NCBI RefSeq assembly: GCF_008271655.1
Contig: NZ_VKKX01000044.1
Span: forward strand, 385,918 to 449,917
Length of the DNA stretch: 64,000 nucleotides
DNA from: Gemmobacter caeruleus
Lineage (GTDB): Bacteria; Pseudomonadota; Alphaproteobacteria; Rhodobacterales; Rhodobacteraceae
Direction: 5' to 3'
Positions 52,686 through 63,299 of this stretch are shown piece by piece. A program made the translations under genes and the position numbers. Each line of letters starts with the position of its first letter. Position 1 is the stretch's first letter. Below the pieces are notes generated by a model, which was given only the letters and a program-made list of their open reading frames with translations, was not told the origin of the DNA and did not search any database.

Positions 52686-54308
52686 ATGGATCTGGTCATT
52701 CGAAACGCCGTCCGCTTTCCCGATGGCACGCCGGTCGCGCTGGCGGTGCAAGGCGGCCTGATCGCCTGGATCGGACCCGTGGCCGAGGCGCCGGCGGCCC
52801 CACAGGTGATCGACGCGGGCGGCGCCACGCTGCTGCCCGCCTTTACCGAAAGCCATGTGCATCTGTTTCTGGGCGGCACCGCGCTTGGCCAGTTGAACCT
52901 GGCCGCCATTGGCGATGTGGCGGGGTTCCGCTCGGCCTTGCGCGGCTTTGCCGGCACGCTGGCGCCCGGCGCATTCCTCTGCGGCTATGGCGCGAATTAC
53001 GAAATGCTGGGCCCCGGCACCCGGCCCGACCGGCATGCGCTGGATGCGGCGGTGGCGGATCGGCCGGTGTTCATTACCTCCACCGATTATCACGCGGCCT
53101 GGGCCAATACGGCGGCACTGCGGCTGGCGGGCATCCTGCACGGTGCCGAAACGCCGCCGGGGGCGGAGGTGGTGATGGGGCCGGATGGCCTTGCCACCGG
53201 CGAATTGCGCGAGGGCGCGGCGATGGAACTGGTCCGCCGTCTGACGCCGACCGGCGGGCGCGACAGCACCGCGATGATCGGGCAGGAACCGCCCGGCACG
53301 CCCGATGCCGCGATGCGGGCGCGCGACAAGGCCACCATTCTGCGCGCCTGCCATGAACTCGCCCGCCACGGCATCACCAGCGCGGTGAACATGGATGGCA
53401 ATCTTTATCAGGCGGGGCTTTTCACCGAACTGGCCGAGGATTTGCCGATCCGCGTCAAGCTGCCGATGAACCTGACCGAGGATCAGGACGCGGCGCGCGT
53501 GGCTGCCCTGATCGCGCAGGCACAGGCCGCGCCGGTGGGGCGGCTGGAATTCGGCATGATCAAGATGTTCATGGACGGGGTCTTTGACACCTGGACCGCG
53601 CATGTGGTCGGCGGCTATCCCGACGACCCCGGCAATGACGGGCCGCGGCTGATTTCCGCCCCCGCCTTCGCGCGGCTTTGCACGCAGGCCGATGCGGCGG
53701 GGTTGCAGATCGCGGTGCATGCCGTGGGCGATGGCGCGGTGCGCGCCGTGCTGGACGGCTATCAGGCCGCCCGCGCCGCCAATGGCCCGCGCGACAGCCG
53801 CCACCGGATCGAACATATCGACACGATAACCGAAGCCGACCTGCCCCGCCTGCGCGACCTCGGCGTCATGGCCTCGATGCAGCCGGTGCATCCGCCCGGC
53901 AGCGCCGGCCTGCCGCTGGAGCCGACGATCTCCATCATGGGTCGCGACCGCTGGTCGACCGCCTTTGCCTGGGCGCGGATCGCGGGCCAGGGCACGCCGC
54001 TGGCCTTTGGCACCGACTGGCCGGTCTCGCCGCTCGACCCGCTTTATTGCCTGCATTGCGCGCTGTCGCGCCGCCCCTGGGCCGCGGACATGCCGGATCA
54101 GCGGCTTGATCTTGCCACCGCGCTTGCCGCCTATGGTGCCGGCGGCGCCTATGGCATGTTCGCGGAACGCCGGCGCGGCGCGTTGCGGGTCGGGATGGAG
54201 GCGGATGTGATCCTGGTCGCGGGCGATCTGGCGGGGCTTGCCGCCCGCGCCGATGCCGCGCGGGTCACGCTGACCCTGCGCGCGGGGACGGTGATCTGGC
54301 AGGAATGA
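52686..54308 (+). CDS. amidohydrolase family 3 protein (YtcJ-like)
   Basis: A 540-residue metal-dependent hydrolase. Motifs of the YtcJ/NfdA group: LPAFTESHVHLFLGG (HxH metal site), AVHAVGDGAVRAVLDGYQAA, SRHRIEHIDTI, FGTDWPVSPLDP (metal Asp), and a C-terminal strand region LRVGMEADVILV. Such enzymes cleave formamides, amides or ring C-N bonds; substrate is unknown. It lies at the end of the cluster, same strand, 63 bases after the importer, and may hydrolyse an amide or formamide made by it (inference). Confidence 0.88.
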   Translation: MDLVIRNAVRFPDGTPVALAVQGGLIAWIGPVAEAPAAPQVIDAGGATLLPAFTESHVHLFLGGTALGQLNLAAIGDVAGFRSALRGFAGTLAPGAFLCGYGANYEMLGPGTRPDRHALDAAVADRPVFITSTDYHAAWANTAALRLAGILHGAETPPGAEVVMGPDGLATGELREGAAMELVRRLTPTGGRDSTAMIGQEPPGTPDAAMRARDKATILRACHELARHGITSAVNMDGNLYQAGLFTELAEDLPIRVKLPMNLTEDQDAARVAALIAQAQAAPVGRLEFGMIKMFMDGVFDTWTAHVVGGYPDDPGNDGPRLISAPAFARLCTQADAAGLQIAVHAVGDGAVRAVLDGYQAARAANGPRDSRHRIEHIDTITEADLPRLRDLGVMASMQPVHPPGSAGLPLEPTISIMGRDRWSTAFAWARIAGQGTPLAFGTDWPVSPLDPLYCLHCALSRRPWAADMPDQRLDLATALAAYGAGGAYGMFAERRRGALRVGMEADVILVAGDLAGLAARADAARVTLTLRAGTVIWQE

Positions 54309-54314
54309 CGCCGC

Positions 54315-54983
54315 TCAGGGCGCGGGGCTGACCCCGATCACCGGCAGGTGCAGATGCCAGAGCCCCGCCCAGATCACCACTGCCAGCCCCAGCCGCCACA
54401 GCGGCGGGCGATAGCTGTGCCAGGCCCCGGCAAAGGGCAGGTTCGACGTGCCCGAGGCCCGCGTCATCCATTGATCCGCGCCCCAGAGCCGGCGGTTGCG
54501 CCGGTCGATCATCGCCATGCCTGCCAGCGCATAGACGGCGAACAGGCCGAACAGGATCACATGCGCCAGATCGCCATTGACCAGCAGATGCACCCCCGCC
54601 CACAGCGCCAGCGCGGTCAGCAGCGGGTGGCGCACCACACCGGCCAGCCCGGGCCGCGCCGGATCGAACCCCGCCACGCGCCCGCCAAAACTGAGCGGAT
54701 TGGGCGCGCCCAGCGACAGGGTGATCAGCCCCACCGCGACCGGCATCGCCAGATTGGCCAGCCAGCGCATCCACGGCGCCTGATCCCAGAGCGGCACAAA
54801 GGGCGCGCGCCCGGCGGCGGCGATGACCCAGACCAGCAGCGCCAGCGACAAGAGACCATAGCCCATGCCATAGCCCCGCCGCCCCAGCCGCGCGATCAGT
54901 GCCGCCTTGATTCCGGCCCGGGCGGGGATCACATGGCTGGCCATGAAGGCGGCCAGCGCCAGGGCAAATTCCATCCAGTCCAT
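54315..54983 (-). CDS. NnrU family membrane protein
   Basis: A 222-residue protein with about six hydrophobic helices, including MDWMEFALALAAFMASHVIPA at the start. Family features are RHPLLTALALWAGVHLLVNGD and the C-terminal AGAWHSYRPPLWRLGL. NnrU-like proteins are linked to nitric oxide and nitrite reduction in denitrifying alphaproteobacteria, but many copies, like this one, are not near nir or nor genes. The start at 54983 is chosen because homology begins there; no strong ribosome-binding site is seen. It converges with the amidohydrolase gene. Confidence 0.82.
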   Translation of the reverse strand: MDWMEFALALAAFMASHVIPARAGIKAALIARLGRRGYGMGYGLLSLALLVWVIAAAGRAPFVPLWDQAPWMRWLANLAMPVAVGLITLSLGAPNPLSFGGRVAGFDPARPGLAGVVRHPLLTALALWAGVHLLVNGDLAHVILFGLFAVYALAGMAMIDRRNRRLWGADQWMTRASGTSNLPFAGAWHSYRPPLWRLGLAVVIWAGLWHLHLPVIGVSPAP

Positions 54984-55091
54984 TGCGGGGGTCCATCGCG
55001 GCTTCCTGTTCGGCGCCATCCTAGCGCGCCGGCCGGCCCCGGCAAGTCGCGGGTACTGGACAATGCGCCGCAGCGCCTTATCTTCGGCGCC

Positions 55092-55790
55092 ATGACCCTA
55101 GGCACCCTTCCCCAGGCCATTCTCGTCGCGCATGGCGCGCCCGCCGATCCGATCCCGCAGGAGCGCTGGATGCAGGCGCTGGCCGCGCGGGTGCGGATGT
55201 GGCGGCCCGGCTGGCGCATCGCGGGCACCACGCTGGCCCTGCCCGGCGCGTTGGAGGAGGCGGCGGCGCGGTTGCCGCAGGCGGTGATCCTGCCCTTCTT
55301 CATGGCCGAGGGCTGGTTCACCCGCCAGCAATTGCCCAAGCTCCTGCGCGCGGCGGGTCTGGGCGCGGCGCGGCAGTTGCCGGCCTTTGGCCATCACCCC
55401 TCCCTGCCCGATCTGCTGGCGCAGGTGGCGGTGCGGGCCGCACAGGCGCAGGGCCTGCCCGAAACCGCCACGCTGCTGCTGGCCGCCCATGGCAGCCAGG
55501 TGTCGCGCGCCTCGGCCAGCCGGACCGAGGAACTGGCCGTCCTGCTGCGCGCGCTGACCCGTTTTCACGTCGTCACCGGCTATGTCGAGGAGGCGCCCTT
55601 TCTGACCGATGCGGCGCGCGGCCTTGGCCCGGCCCTGTGCCTGCCGCTGTTTGCCACCCGCGCGGGCCATGTGGCCGAGGATGTGCCGGCGGCGCTGACC
55701 GAGGCCGGCTTCACCGGCCCGCTATTGCCCGCCATCGGCGAACATGCCGATGTGGCGCGGCTGATCGCCGACAGCCTGTCTGAGACGTAA
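55092..55790 (+). CDS. CbiX/sirohydrochlorin chelatase-type protein
   Basis: A 232-residue protein with two similar halves of the CbiX fold: AILVAHGAPADPIP near the start and LLLAAHGSQVSRASAS in the second half, each with the chelatase histidine context. CbiX proteins insert cobalt, nickel or iron into sirohydrochlorin, but this two-domain member has no cobalamin or sirohaem genes beside it, so the substrate is uncertain. The ATG at 55092 is chosen where homology begins. Confidence 0.78.
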   Translation: MTLGTLPQAILVAHGAPADPIPQERWMQALAARVRMWRPGWRIAGTTLALPGALEEAAARLPQAVILPFFMAEGWFTRQQLPKLLRAAGLGAARQLPAFGHHPSLPDLLAQVAVRAAQAQGLPETATLLLAAHGSQVSRASASRTEELAVLLRALTRFHVVTGYVEEAPFLTDAARGLGPALCLPLFATRAGHVAEDVPAALTEAGFTGPLLPAIGEHADVARLIADSLSET

Positions 55791-55796
55791 ACCGCG

Positions 55797-56324
55797 CTAT
55801 TTCGCCGGGCGGAACGCCTTGCAGACCTTGGGGTCGGTCTCGATCCACCCGGCGCCCATCAGGTCAAGGCAATAGGGCACCGCCGGAAAGACCGCGTCCA
55901 GACAGGTGTCGATGGCCGAGGGCTTGCCCGGCAGGGTGATGATGAGGCAGCGCCCGCGCGTGCCCGCCCCCTGCCGCGACAGGATCGCCGTCGGCACCTC
56001 GCGCAGGCTGACGGCGCGCATCAATTCGCCAAAGCCGGGAAAGTGGCGTTCGACCACATCATCCATCGCCTCGGGCGTTTCGTCGCGCGGGCTGGGGCCG
56101 GTGCCGCCGGTCGCCAGGATCAGATCGGCGCCGCCCGCATCGGCCCAGCGGCGCAAGGCCGACGCAACGCTGTCGCGCCCGTCGGGGACGATTTCGCGCA
56201 CCACCTCCAGCGGCGAGATGACGGCGCGGCGCAGCCAGGCCTCGATCGCCGGGCCGCCCTTGTCTTCGTAGATACCCGCCGCCGCGCGGTCCGATACCGT
56301 GATCACCGCGACCTTCGCGCTCAT
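55797..56324 (-). CDS. mogA: MogA/MoaB-type molybdopterin protein
   Basis: A 175-residue molybdopterin adenylyltransferase-type protein used in molybdenum cofactor synthesis. The opening AKVAVITVSDRAAAGIYEDKGGPAI and the central ADLILATGGTGPSPRDETPEAM are diagnostic; RCLIITLPGKPSAIDTCLDAV follows. It overlaps the DUF2478 gene by four bases (ATGA), giving translational coupling, and converges with the CbiX gene. Confidence 0.92.
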   Translation of the reverse strand: MSAKVAVITVSDRAAAGIYEDKGGPAIEAWLRRAVISPLEVVREIVPDGRDSVASALRRWADAGGADLILATGGTGPSPRDETPEAMDDVVERHFPGFGELMRAVSLREVPTAILSRQGAGTRGRCLIITLPGKPSAIDTCLDAVFPAVPYCLDLMGAGWIETDPKVCKAFRPAK

Positions 56325-56818
56325 GCCGCCGCCTCCAGCACCGATTGCACCCAGTCGGCCAATGCCTCGGGGGCGACCGGCTCGGCCAGGTCGCCGGCGA
56401 AATCGGCAAAGGCGCCGGCATTGGTGGCATTGACCCCGATCAGCACCGGCAGGCCCGCCGCCAGGGCCTCGGCGATCAGGGTGCGAAAGCCGCGCCCCTC
56501 GGCCTCGTGCTTGCCGAACTTGTTGACGATCAGCAGCCGCGCAGGCGCCAGACGCGCCGCGACCTCGGCCACCGCGCCCTCCAGCGCGCCGGCATCCAGC
56601 CGACAGCCCGACGACCCGGCGCCCAGGGTCTGACTGATGCGGATCACCGGCCCGTCGGGCAGCACCTGCACATCCATGTCGCAACTGTCGCCGCAATCGA
56701 GGTTGTGTTGCACCGCCCCGGCCAGCGGCAGCCCCTGCGCCATCAGGCGCTGCGCCAGCCCGGCCAGAAGGCGATCCGTCTCGCCCCGGCCGGGAAGGGT
56801 GACATATCCGATCCGCAT
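56321..56818 (-). CDS. DUF2478 domain protein
   Basis: A 165-residue protein of the DUF2478 family, often found with molybdenum transport or cofactor genes; function unknown. Visible features are the conserved NLDCGDSCDMDVQVLPDG segment and LLIVNKFGKHEAEGRGFR, which looks like an NTPase Walker B-type strand. The N-terminal MRIGYVTLPGRGETDRLLAGL lacks a full P-loop. The ATG at 56818 is chosen because homology starts there. It is coupled to mogA by a four-base overlap. Confidence 0.82.
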   Translation of the reverse strand: MRIGYVTLPGRGETDRLLAGLAQRLMAQGLPLAGAVQHNLDCGDSCDMDVQVLPDGPVIRISQTLGAGSSGCRLDAGALEGAVAEVAARLAPARLLIVNKFGKHEAEGRGFRTLIAEALAAGLPVLIGVNATNAGAFADFAGDLAEPVAPEALADWVQSVLEAAA

Positions 56819-56879
56819 GCGCCTGCTCCTTTGCGCCCGACCATCGCGCCGGGCGCCGCCGGTTGCAAGCCCCCGCGGA

Positions 56880-57911
56880 TCAGACCGCCGGCGCCACCGG
56901 GCGCAGCCGGCTGTAATCATGCGGCAGCGCGGTATCGAGGATATGCCCCTCGCCGCCAATCACCTGATGCGCGCGCCCCACAATCAGCGGATCGGGCGTG
57001 CCGATCACCGCGTGATCCTTGCCGGGATAGTCGATGGTGGACAGGAAATGCCGCATGCAATTGAGCCGCGCGCGTTTCTTGTCGTTCGATTTCACGATGG
57101 TCCAGGGCGCGTCGGCGGTGTCGGTATAAAAGAACATCGCCTCTTTCGCCTCGGTATAGTCATCCCATTTGTCGAGGCTCGCCTTGTCGATGGGCGAGAG
57201 TTTCCACATCTTCAGCGGATCGGTCTCGCGCGCCGTGAAGCGGCGGAACTGTTCCTCGCGCGTGACCGAGAACCAGTATTTGTAAAGCCGGATCCCCGAC
57301 CGGACCAGCATCCGTTCCATCTCGGGCACCTGGCGCATGAATTCCAGATATTCCGAAGGGGTGCAAAAGCCCATCACGCGCTCCACCCCGGCGCGGTTAT
57401 ACCAGCTGCGGTCGTAGAACACGATTTCGCCCGCCGTGGGCAGGTGCTGGATATAGCGCTGAAAGAACCATTCGCCCTTTTCCTTTTCCGAGGGCTTGGT
57501 CAGCGCGACCACGCGGGCATAGCGCGGGTTGAGATGTTCCATGAAGCGCTTGATCGTGCCGCCCTTGCCGGCGGCATCGCGGCCTTCCATCAGCACGACG
57601 AATTTCTGCCCCGTCTCCTGCGCCCAGATCTGGACCTTGAGCAATTCGGCCTGAAGCCGGGCCTTTTCGGCCTCATAGGGCACGCGGCCCAGCGGGCGGG
57701 CATAGGGGTATTTGCCGGATTCAAAGGCGTGGCGGATGGCATCCGGCGTCGCCTTGGGAAATTCGCGCGGGCCATGGGTGGGAAAATCCCCCGAGCGCGG
57801 GGCGGCGGGCACGGCGGGCGTTTCGGTGGTGATTTCGGCCATCTCCGGCACGGGTTCGATGCGGGTGGCGGCCCCGGCTTCGGCACTCATCTCGGGCATC
57901 TTGTCTTCCAT
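56880..57911 (-). CDS. ppk2: polyphosphate kinase 2
   Basis: Phosphotransferase between polyphosphate and nucleotides. The 343-residue protein has a P-loop in VVLMEGRDAAGKGGTIKR, Walker B and lid in IVFYDRSWYNRAGVERVMGFC, and YKYWFSVTREEQFRRF. The family C-terminal segment DDYTEAKEAMFFYTDT is present. Residues 1-60 form a variable, acidic, Pro-rich extension. The length matches the single-domain class that phosphorylates nucleoside diphosphates. The ATG at 57911 follows GAGGAG by seven bases. Confidence 0.95.
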   Translation of the reverse strand: MEDKMPEMSAEAGAATRIEPVPEMAEITTETPAVPAAPRSGDFPTHGPREFPKATPDAIRHAFESGKYPYARPLGRVPYEAEKARLQAELLKVQIWAQETGQKFVVLMEGRDAAGKGGTIKRFMEHLNPRYARVVALTKPSEKEKGEWFFQRYIQHLPTAGEIVFYDRSWYNRAGVERVMGFCTPSEYLEFMRQVPEMERMLVRSGIRLYKYWFSVTREEQFRRFTARETDPLKMWKLSPIDKASLDKWDDYTEAKEAMFFYTDTADAPWTIVKSNDKKRARLNCMRHFLSTIDYPGKDHAVIGTPDPLIVGRAHQVIGGEGHILDTALPHDYSRLRPVAPAV

Positions 57912-58065
57912 ACGGCGTCTCCTCTGCACTTTTTCCATACACGCGGAGGCAGACTGCCCCTGCCGCAGGGGCCTGCCTTGATACGCGTCAAGATGGCGCA
58001 GTTTTTGAGACGGATGTTGCACGGGGATCGCAGCCCGCACCCCGGATGGCGGCCCCATAAACCAA

Positions 58066-58096
58066 CAGGGCGGCGGACCCCAGATCCGCCGCCCTG
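58066..58096 (-). terminator. hairpin, probable terminator of the LuxR-type gene
   Basis: A 12-bp stem (CAGGGCGGCGGA / TCCGCCGCCCTG) with a 7-base loop. Read leftward it is followed by TTGGTTTAT, a weak T-rich tail, 127 bases beyond the gene end. Confidence 0.5.
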
Positions 58097-58177
58097 CCTT
58101 GAGGGGGATGATATCGTTCTGAAAAGCGGCGCAATATGTTTAGGTCATGCCCCGATGCTAGCCGAGTCGTCCGAACC

Positions 58178-58198
58178 ACCGCATACCCCACATGCGGT
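58178..58198. promoter_or_regulatory. ACCGCAT-N7-ATGCGGT palindrome
   Basis: A perfect 7-bp inverted repeat with a 7-base spacer, 25 bases beyond the stop of the LuxR-type gene. It may be a regulator operator or an RNA hairpin; nothing decides between them. Confidence 0.4.
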
Positions 58199-58222
58199 AA
58201 ATTGACCTGCCTTCCCTACACG

Positions 58223-59968
58223 TCAACGCGGCAACAGCGCCTGCACCCGTTCCAGCACCTGCCGCCATTCCTTGAAGAACAAGAGTTGCCCGGTGCGCGG
58301 CAGGAATTCGATGGTCAGTTCGGGATAATCCACCATCAGTTCGCGAATGGTCAGCACCGGGGTCTGCGGATCCTGGTCGCCCTGCAACAGCCGCACCGGC
58401 ACCTTCACCGCATGGATCAGCCCCGACCAGTCGCGTTCGGAACTGATGCATTCGCGGGTAAAGGCCTCATGCGCCGAGGTGCGGGCGCCCAGACAGATCT
58501 CCGATCCCTCCAGCACGGCGGCGCGCACCTCCGGGTCGGCGAAGGTCTCCATATCGGCGGGCGAGCCGCCATTGACCTGGGCAAAGAACTTTTCCTTGCC
58601 CAGCTTGCGCGCCAGGCTGAACCCGGCCTGAACCAGAAACGGCAAGACCTTGGGCGCATATCGCGCATTGGCCAGGATGAAGCGCTGCCATTTGTCCATG
58701 CGTTCGTATTGCGCGGCGGTGCGCAGCGGCAATTGCGCGGCGCAGCCCAGAATGCCGCTGACCAGCCCCGGCCGCAGGTTCGACAGCGCCAGTGCAAAGC
58801 GCAGATCGGCGCCCAGACAGATCACCGCCGCCCGCTCGATGCCCAGATGATCCAGCAGCGCCGCATAATCCTCGGCGCAGCCCTGGACGTGATCGACCCC
58901 CTTGGCGAGCAAGGCGCTGCGCCCGTAGCCCGCCCGCACCAGCACCACCACGCGCAGCCCCTGCGACCGCGCCTGCCGTTCCGCCGCGGCGGGCCAGCGG
59001 ATCAGCCCGTAATCGAGGTGCATGTAAAGCAGCGGCGTCCCCTTCGGATCGCCGAATTCGATATAATCCAGCGACCGTCCCCCGGGGCCGCGAAAGCTGG
59101 AAAACGGCAGCGGCTCCATCGCGCCTGCATTGCCGCGCATATTGGGCGCGACGGCGGGCAGCAGCGCCACATCCATCAGCCCCAGCACCACGCGCACCAG
59201 CTCCGACTGGCTGTGCGTCTCGGTCTTGGCGAGGATCGACCGCGCCTGGGTGCGCACCGTCTCGATCGAGCGGCCGCGCTGTTCGGCGATTTCCTTCAGC
59301 GGCAGGCCCAGGGTGATGCCGCGCACGATCTCCACCTCGGCGACGGTCAGGCCAAAGGCCTCTTGCACGGTATGGCTGAAATCGTCAGGCCAGAACAGTT
59401 CGGTCGAAAGCACCAGCGCCAGCCCCGGCTCGTCCAGCGCGCTGACCCGCAGGATCACCGGGCTGCCCGTGACCCCCGACCGGATGCGCAGCGTCGCCAC
59501 CTTTTCAGCCCGGCCCGAGGCCACCTTGCGGATGACGCCGCGCAGGGTCTCCACATCCTCGGGGTCGAAGGGCAGCGCCGCGACCGGCCCGCCCTCGGCC
59601 AGACCGAAGGCACGGGCGGCGGCGCGGTTGCAGGCGGTGACGCGCGGGCCGCCATCGCTGACAAAGGCCGCCGAACGCGGGATGTCATCGAGCATGACGC
59701 GATAGCCGCCTTCGGCCCGCGTCGCCTCGTATCGGTCCAGAAACACCCGGGCGCGGTTGACATGGGCGTCGATCTCGGGGTCGTCCAGCGGCACCGCATT
59801 GTCCAGCGCGCCGACCCGCAGCGCGGTCACCCGTTCCTCCCAGACTTCCAGCAGGTCTTCCAGCCGGATGGGATCGAGCGCGACCTCATAGAGCCGATCC
59901 ACGATCTCGGCCTTCTGGTCACGTTCGGCAAAGCGCGCCGAGTCGGGTCTGGGCGGGTGCTCGGTCAT
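58223..59968 (-). CDS. LuxR-type regulator fused to a degenerate alpha/beta-hydrolase domain
   Basis: A 581-residue protein. Residues about 90-190 look like a PAS-type sensor (YRVMLDDIPRSAAFVSDGG ... VILRVSALDE), about 200-262 are a LuxR helix-turn-helix (FGLTVAEVEIVRGITLGLPLKEIAEQRGRSIETVRTQARSILAKT), and about 290-581 an alpha/beta hydrolase fold. The nucleophile elbow reads ICLGADL, with G386 where serine is expected, and the histidine position reads TGQLL (Q561); Asp in QGDQDPQTP is kept. The hydrolase part is therefore probably a ligand sensor. The start at 59968 is chosen; an ATG at 60025 directly after the upstream stop would add 19 residues. Confidence 0.8.
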   Translation of the reverse strand: MTEHPPRPDSARFAERDQKAEIVDRLYEVALDPIRLEDLLEVWEERVTALRVGALDNAVPLDDPEIDAHVNRARVFLDRYEATRAEGGYRVMLDDIPRSAAFVSDGGPRVTACNRAAARAFGLAEGGPVAALPFDPEDVETLRGVIRKVASGRAEKVATLRIRSGVTGSPVILRVSALDEPGLALVLSTELFWPDDFSHTVQEAFGLTVAEVEIVRGITLGLPLKEIAEQRGRSIETVRTQARSILAKTETHSQSELVRVVLGLMDVALLPAVAPNMRGNAGAMEPLPFSSFRGPGGRSLDYIEFGDPKGTPLLYMHLDYGLIRWPAAAERQARSQGLRVVVLVRAGYGRSALLAKGVDHVQGCAEDYAALLDHLGIERAAVICLGADLRFALALSNLRPGLVSGILGCAAQLPLRTAAQYERMDKWQRFILANARYAPKVLPFLVQAGFSLARKLGKEKFFAQVNGGSPADMETFADPEVRAAVLEGSEICLGARTSAHEAFTRECISSERDWSGLIHAVKVPVRLLQGDQDPQTPVLTIRELMVDYPELTIEFLPRTGQLLFFKEWRQVLERVQALLPR

Positions 59969-60025
59969 GTGCGAAGGCTTGCCGCTCCGCAGGTCGGATT
60001 GCAAGCCTGCCGTATGGCGCGCCAT

Positions 60026-60400
60026 TCACCCGGCCCGGCTTTGCCGCCCGCCTGCCTGCCTTTGCGGCACTGCCGGACCCGCCGACAGGGCGAAAACAAC
60101 CGCGGCAAGAGCGGCGGAGATCAGGCTCAACTCCAGCACCGGAAAGCCGCCGCGAAAGAAGAATCGCGCGCCCAGCAGGGCCAGTCCGATCTGGCTGCAC
60201 GCCATGACCAGCACCACCGCCGGCAGGCGCAGCCGCCGCAGCGCCCCGCCCTGCAAGGCCACCGCCGCAGCAAAGGCCACCCCCGCCACCGCCAGCGTCA
60301 GCCCCGGGGCGATCTGGCCCCAGCTTTTCAGAAACAAGGCGCCCGTCGGATAGAGCAGCGCCGACAGGGCCGCGCAGGCCCCGGCAAACAGTCGGGTCAT
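60026..60400 (-). CDS. small four-helix membrane protein
   Basis: A 124-residue hydrophobic protein with about four helices (MTRLFAGACAALSALLYPTGALFLKSWG, then three more) and a basic C-terminal tail. The layout resembles half of an EamA or SMR-type transporter, but no motif decides this. The ATG at 60400 has AGAGG five bases upstream. Its stop is immediately followed by an alternative ATG of the LuxR-type gene (TGAATG), so the two are probably cotranscribed. Confidence 0.6.
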   Translation of the reverse strand: MTRLFAGACAALSALLYPTGALFLKSWGQIAPGLTLAVAGVAFAAAVALQGGALRRLRLPAVVLVMACSQIGLALLGARFFFRGGFPVLELSLISAALAAVVFALSAGPAVPQRQAGGRQSRAG

Positions 60401-60547
60401 GGAAACCTCTTGCGGATCAAAAACAGACGACACGCGCCGCGAAATACCGGCGCCCTGCCATGGTGCCCTGTCACCGCCCTTTCGGCAAGGCTGTTGCCAA
60501 ATTCCCATCGGCAAGGGATGAAGATTGCAGCGATGAGGAGACCCGCC

Positions 60548-61177
60548 ATGCTGACCCTTTACGGCTGCTATCGTTCGCGCGCGTCGCGCCCGCTCTGGCT
60601 TCTGGCTGAAACCGGCACGCCCTTTACCCATGTGCCCGTGATCCAGGCCTATCGCCTGTCCGACCCCGATGCCGGCGGCGCCCCGGTCAATACCCGCAGC
60701 GCCAGCTTTCTGGCGGTGAACCCGATCGGACAGATCCCCGCGATGAAAGAGGGCGATCTGGTGCTGACCGAAAGCCTGGCGATCTGCCTGCATATCGCGC
60801 GGGCGCATGGCTTTGCGCTTGGCGGGCAGACGGCGGCGGAACAGGCGTTGCTGGAAAACTGGGCCCTGTTCGCGGCCACCTCGATCGAACCGCATTCCCT
60901 GCCGATCCTGCAATCCAAGGACGCGGCCGTGGTGGCGGCCGAGGCCGGCAAGCTCGCGCGTGGCGTGGCGCGGATCGAGGGGCATCTTCAGGGCCGCGAC
61001 TGGCTGCTGGACCGTTTCACCGTGGCCGATATCATGGTGGCGGAATGCCTGCGCTATGCCCAGGGCCACAAGCCGCTGATCGAGGCCCATCCCCGCGCCG
61101 CCGCCTGGCTGCACCGCTGCCAGTCCCGCCCGGCCTTCCGCGCCATGTGGACCGCCCGCGAGGCGGAGCCGGTCTGA
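60548..61177 (+). CDS. glutathione S-transferase family protein
   Basis: A 209-residue two-domain protein. The N-terminal thioredoxin fold starts MLTLYGCYRSRASRPLWLLAETG; the cis-proline and glutathione-binding region is LAVNPIGQIPAMKEGDLVLTESLAICLHIA. The C-terminal helical domain includes DWLLDRFTVADIMVAECLRYA. The ATG at 60548 has GAGGAG seven bases upstream. Substrate is unknown; it may detoxify electrophiles. Confidence 0.88.
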   Translation: MLTLYGCYRSRASRPLWLLAETGTPFTHVPVIQAYRLSDPDAGGAPVNTRSASFLAVNPIGQIPAMKEGDLVLTESLAICLHIARAHGFALGGQTAAEQALLENWALFAATSIEPHSLPILQSKDAAVVAAEAGKLARGVARIEGHLQGRDWLLDRFTVADIMVAECLRYAQGHKPLIEAHPRAAAWLHRCQSRPAFRAMWTAREAEPV

Positions 61178-61287
61178 CCCCCCAAAAGCTGCGTCCCGCG
61201 CCCCCTGCCCCACAACCGCTTGCGCTGCGCCCGGGTGGGTGGTCTAATCGCGCGCCATAACAAGACCGCAAGAGGAACCGAGCATCC

Positions 61288-63243
<1,956 letters not shown>

Positions 63244-63299
63244 GGGGGCGTGAATGACCAGCCAAATTCAGAAGTATTATATGGATAAAATATATCAGC

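Larger units (their letters stand above)
57912..58222. other. 311-base gap between ppk2 and the LuxR-type gene
   Basis: No gene is seen. The gap holds a stable hairpin at 58066-58096, a palindrome at 58178-58198, and presumably the ppk2 promoter near its left end. Confidence 0.6.

Noticed and set aside
51582..54056. 824-residue open frame opposite potD and the amidohydrolase
   Set aside because: Shadow frame; the plus strand has complete motifs for both families.
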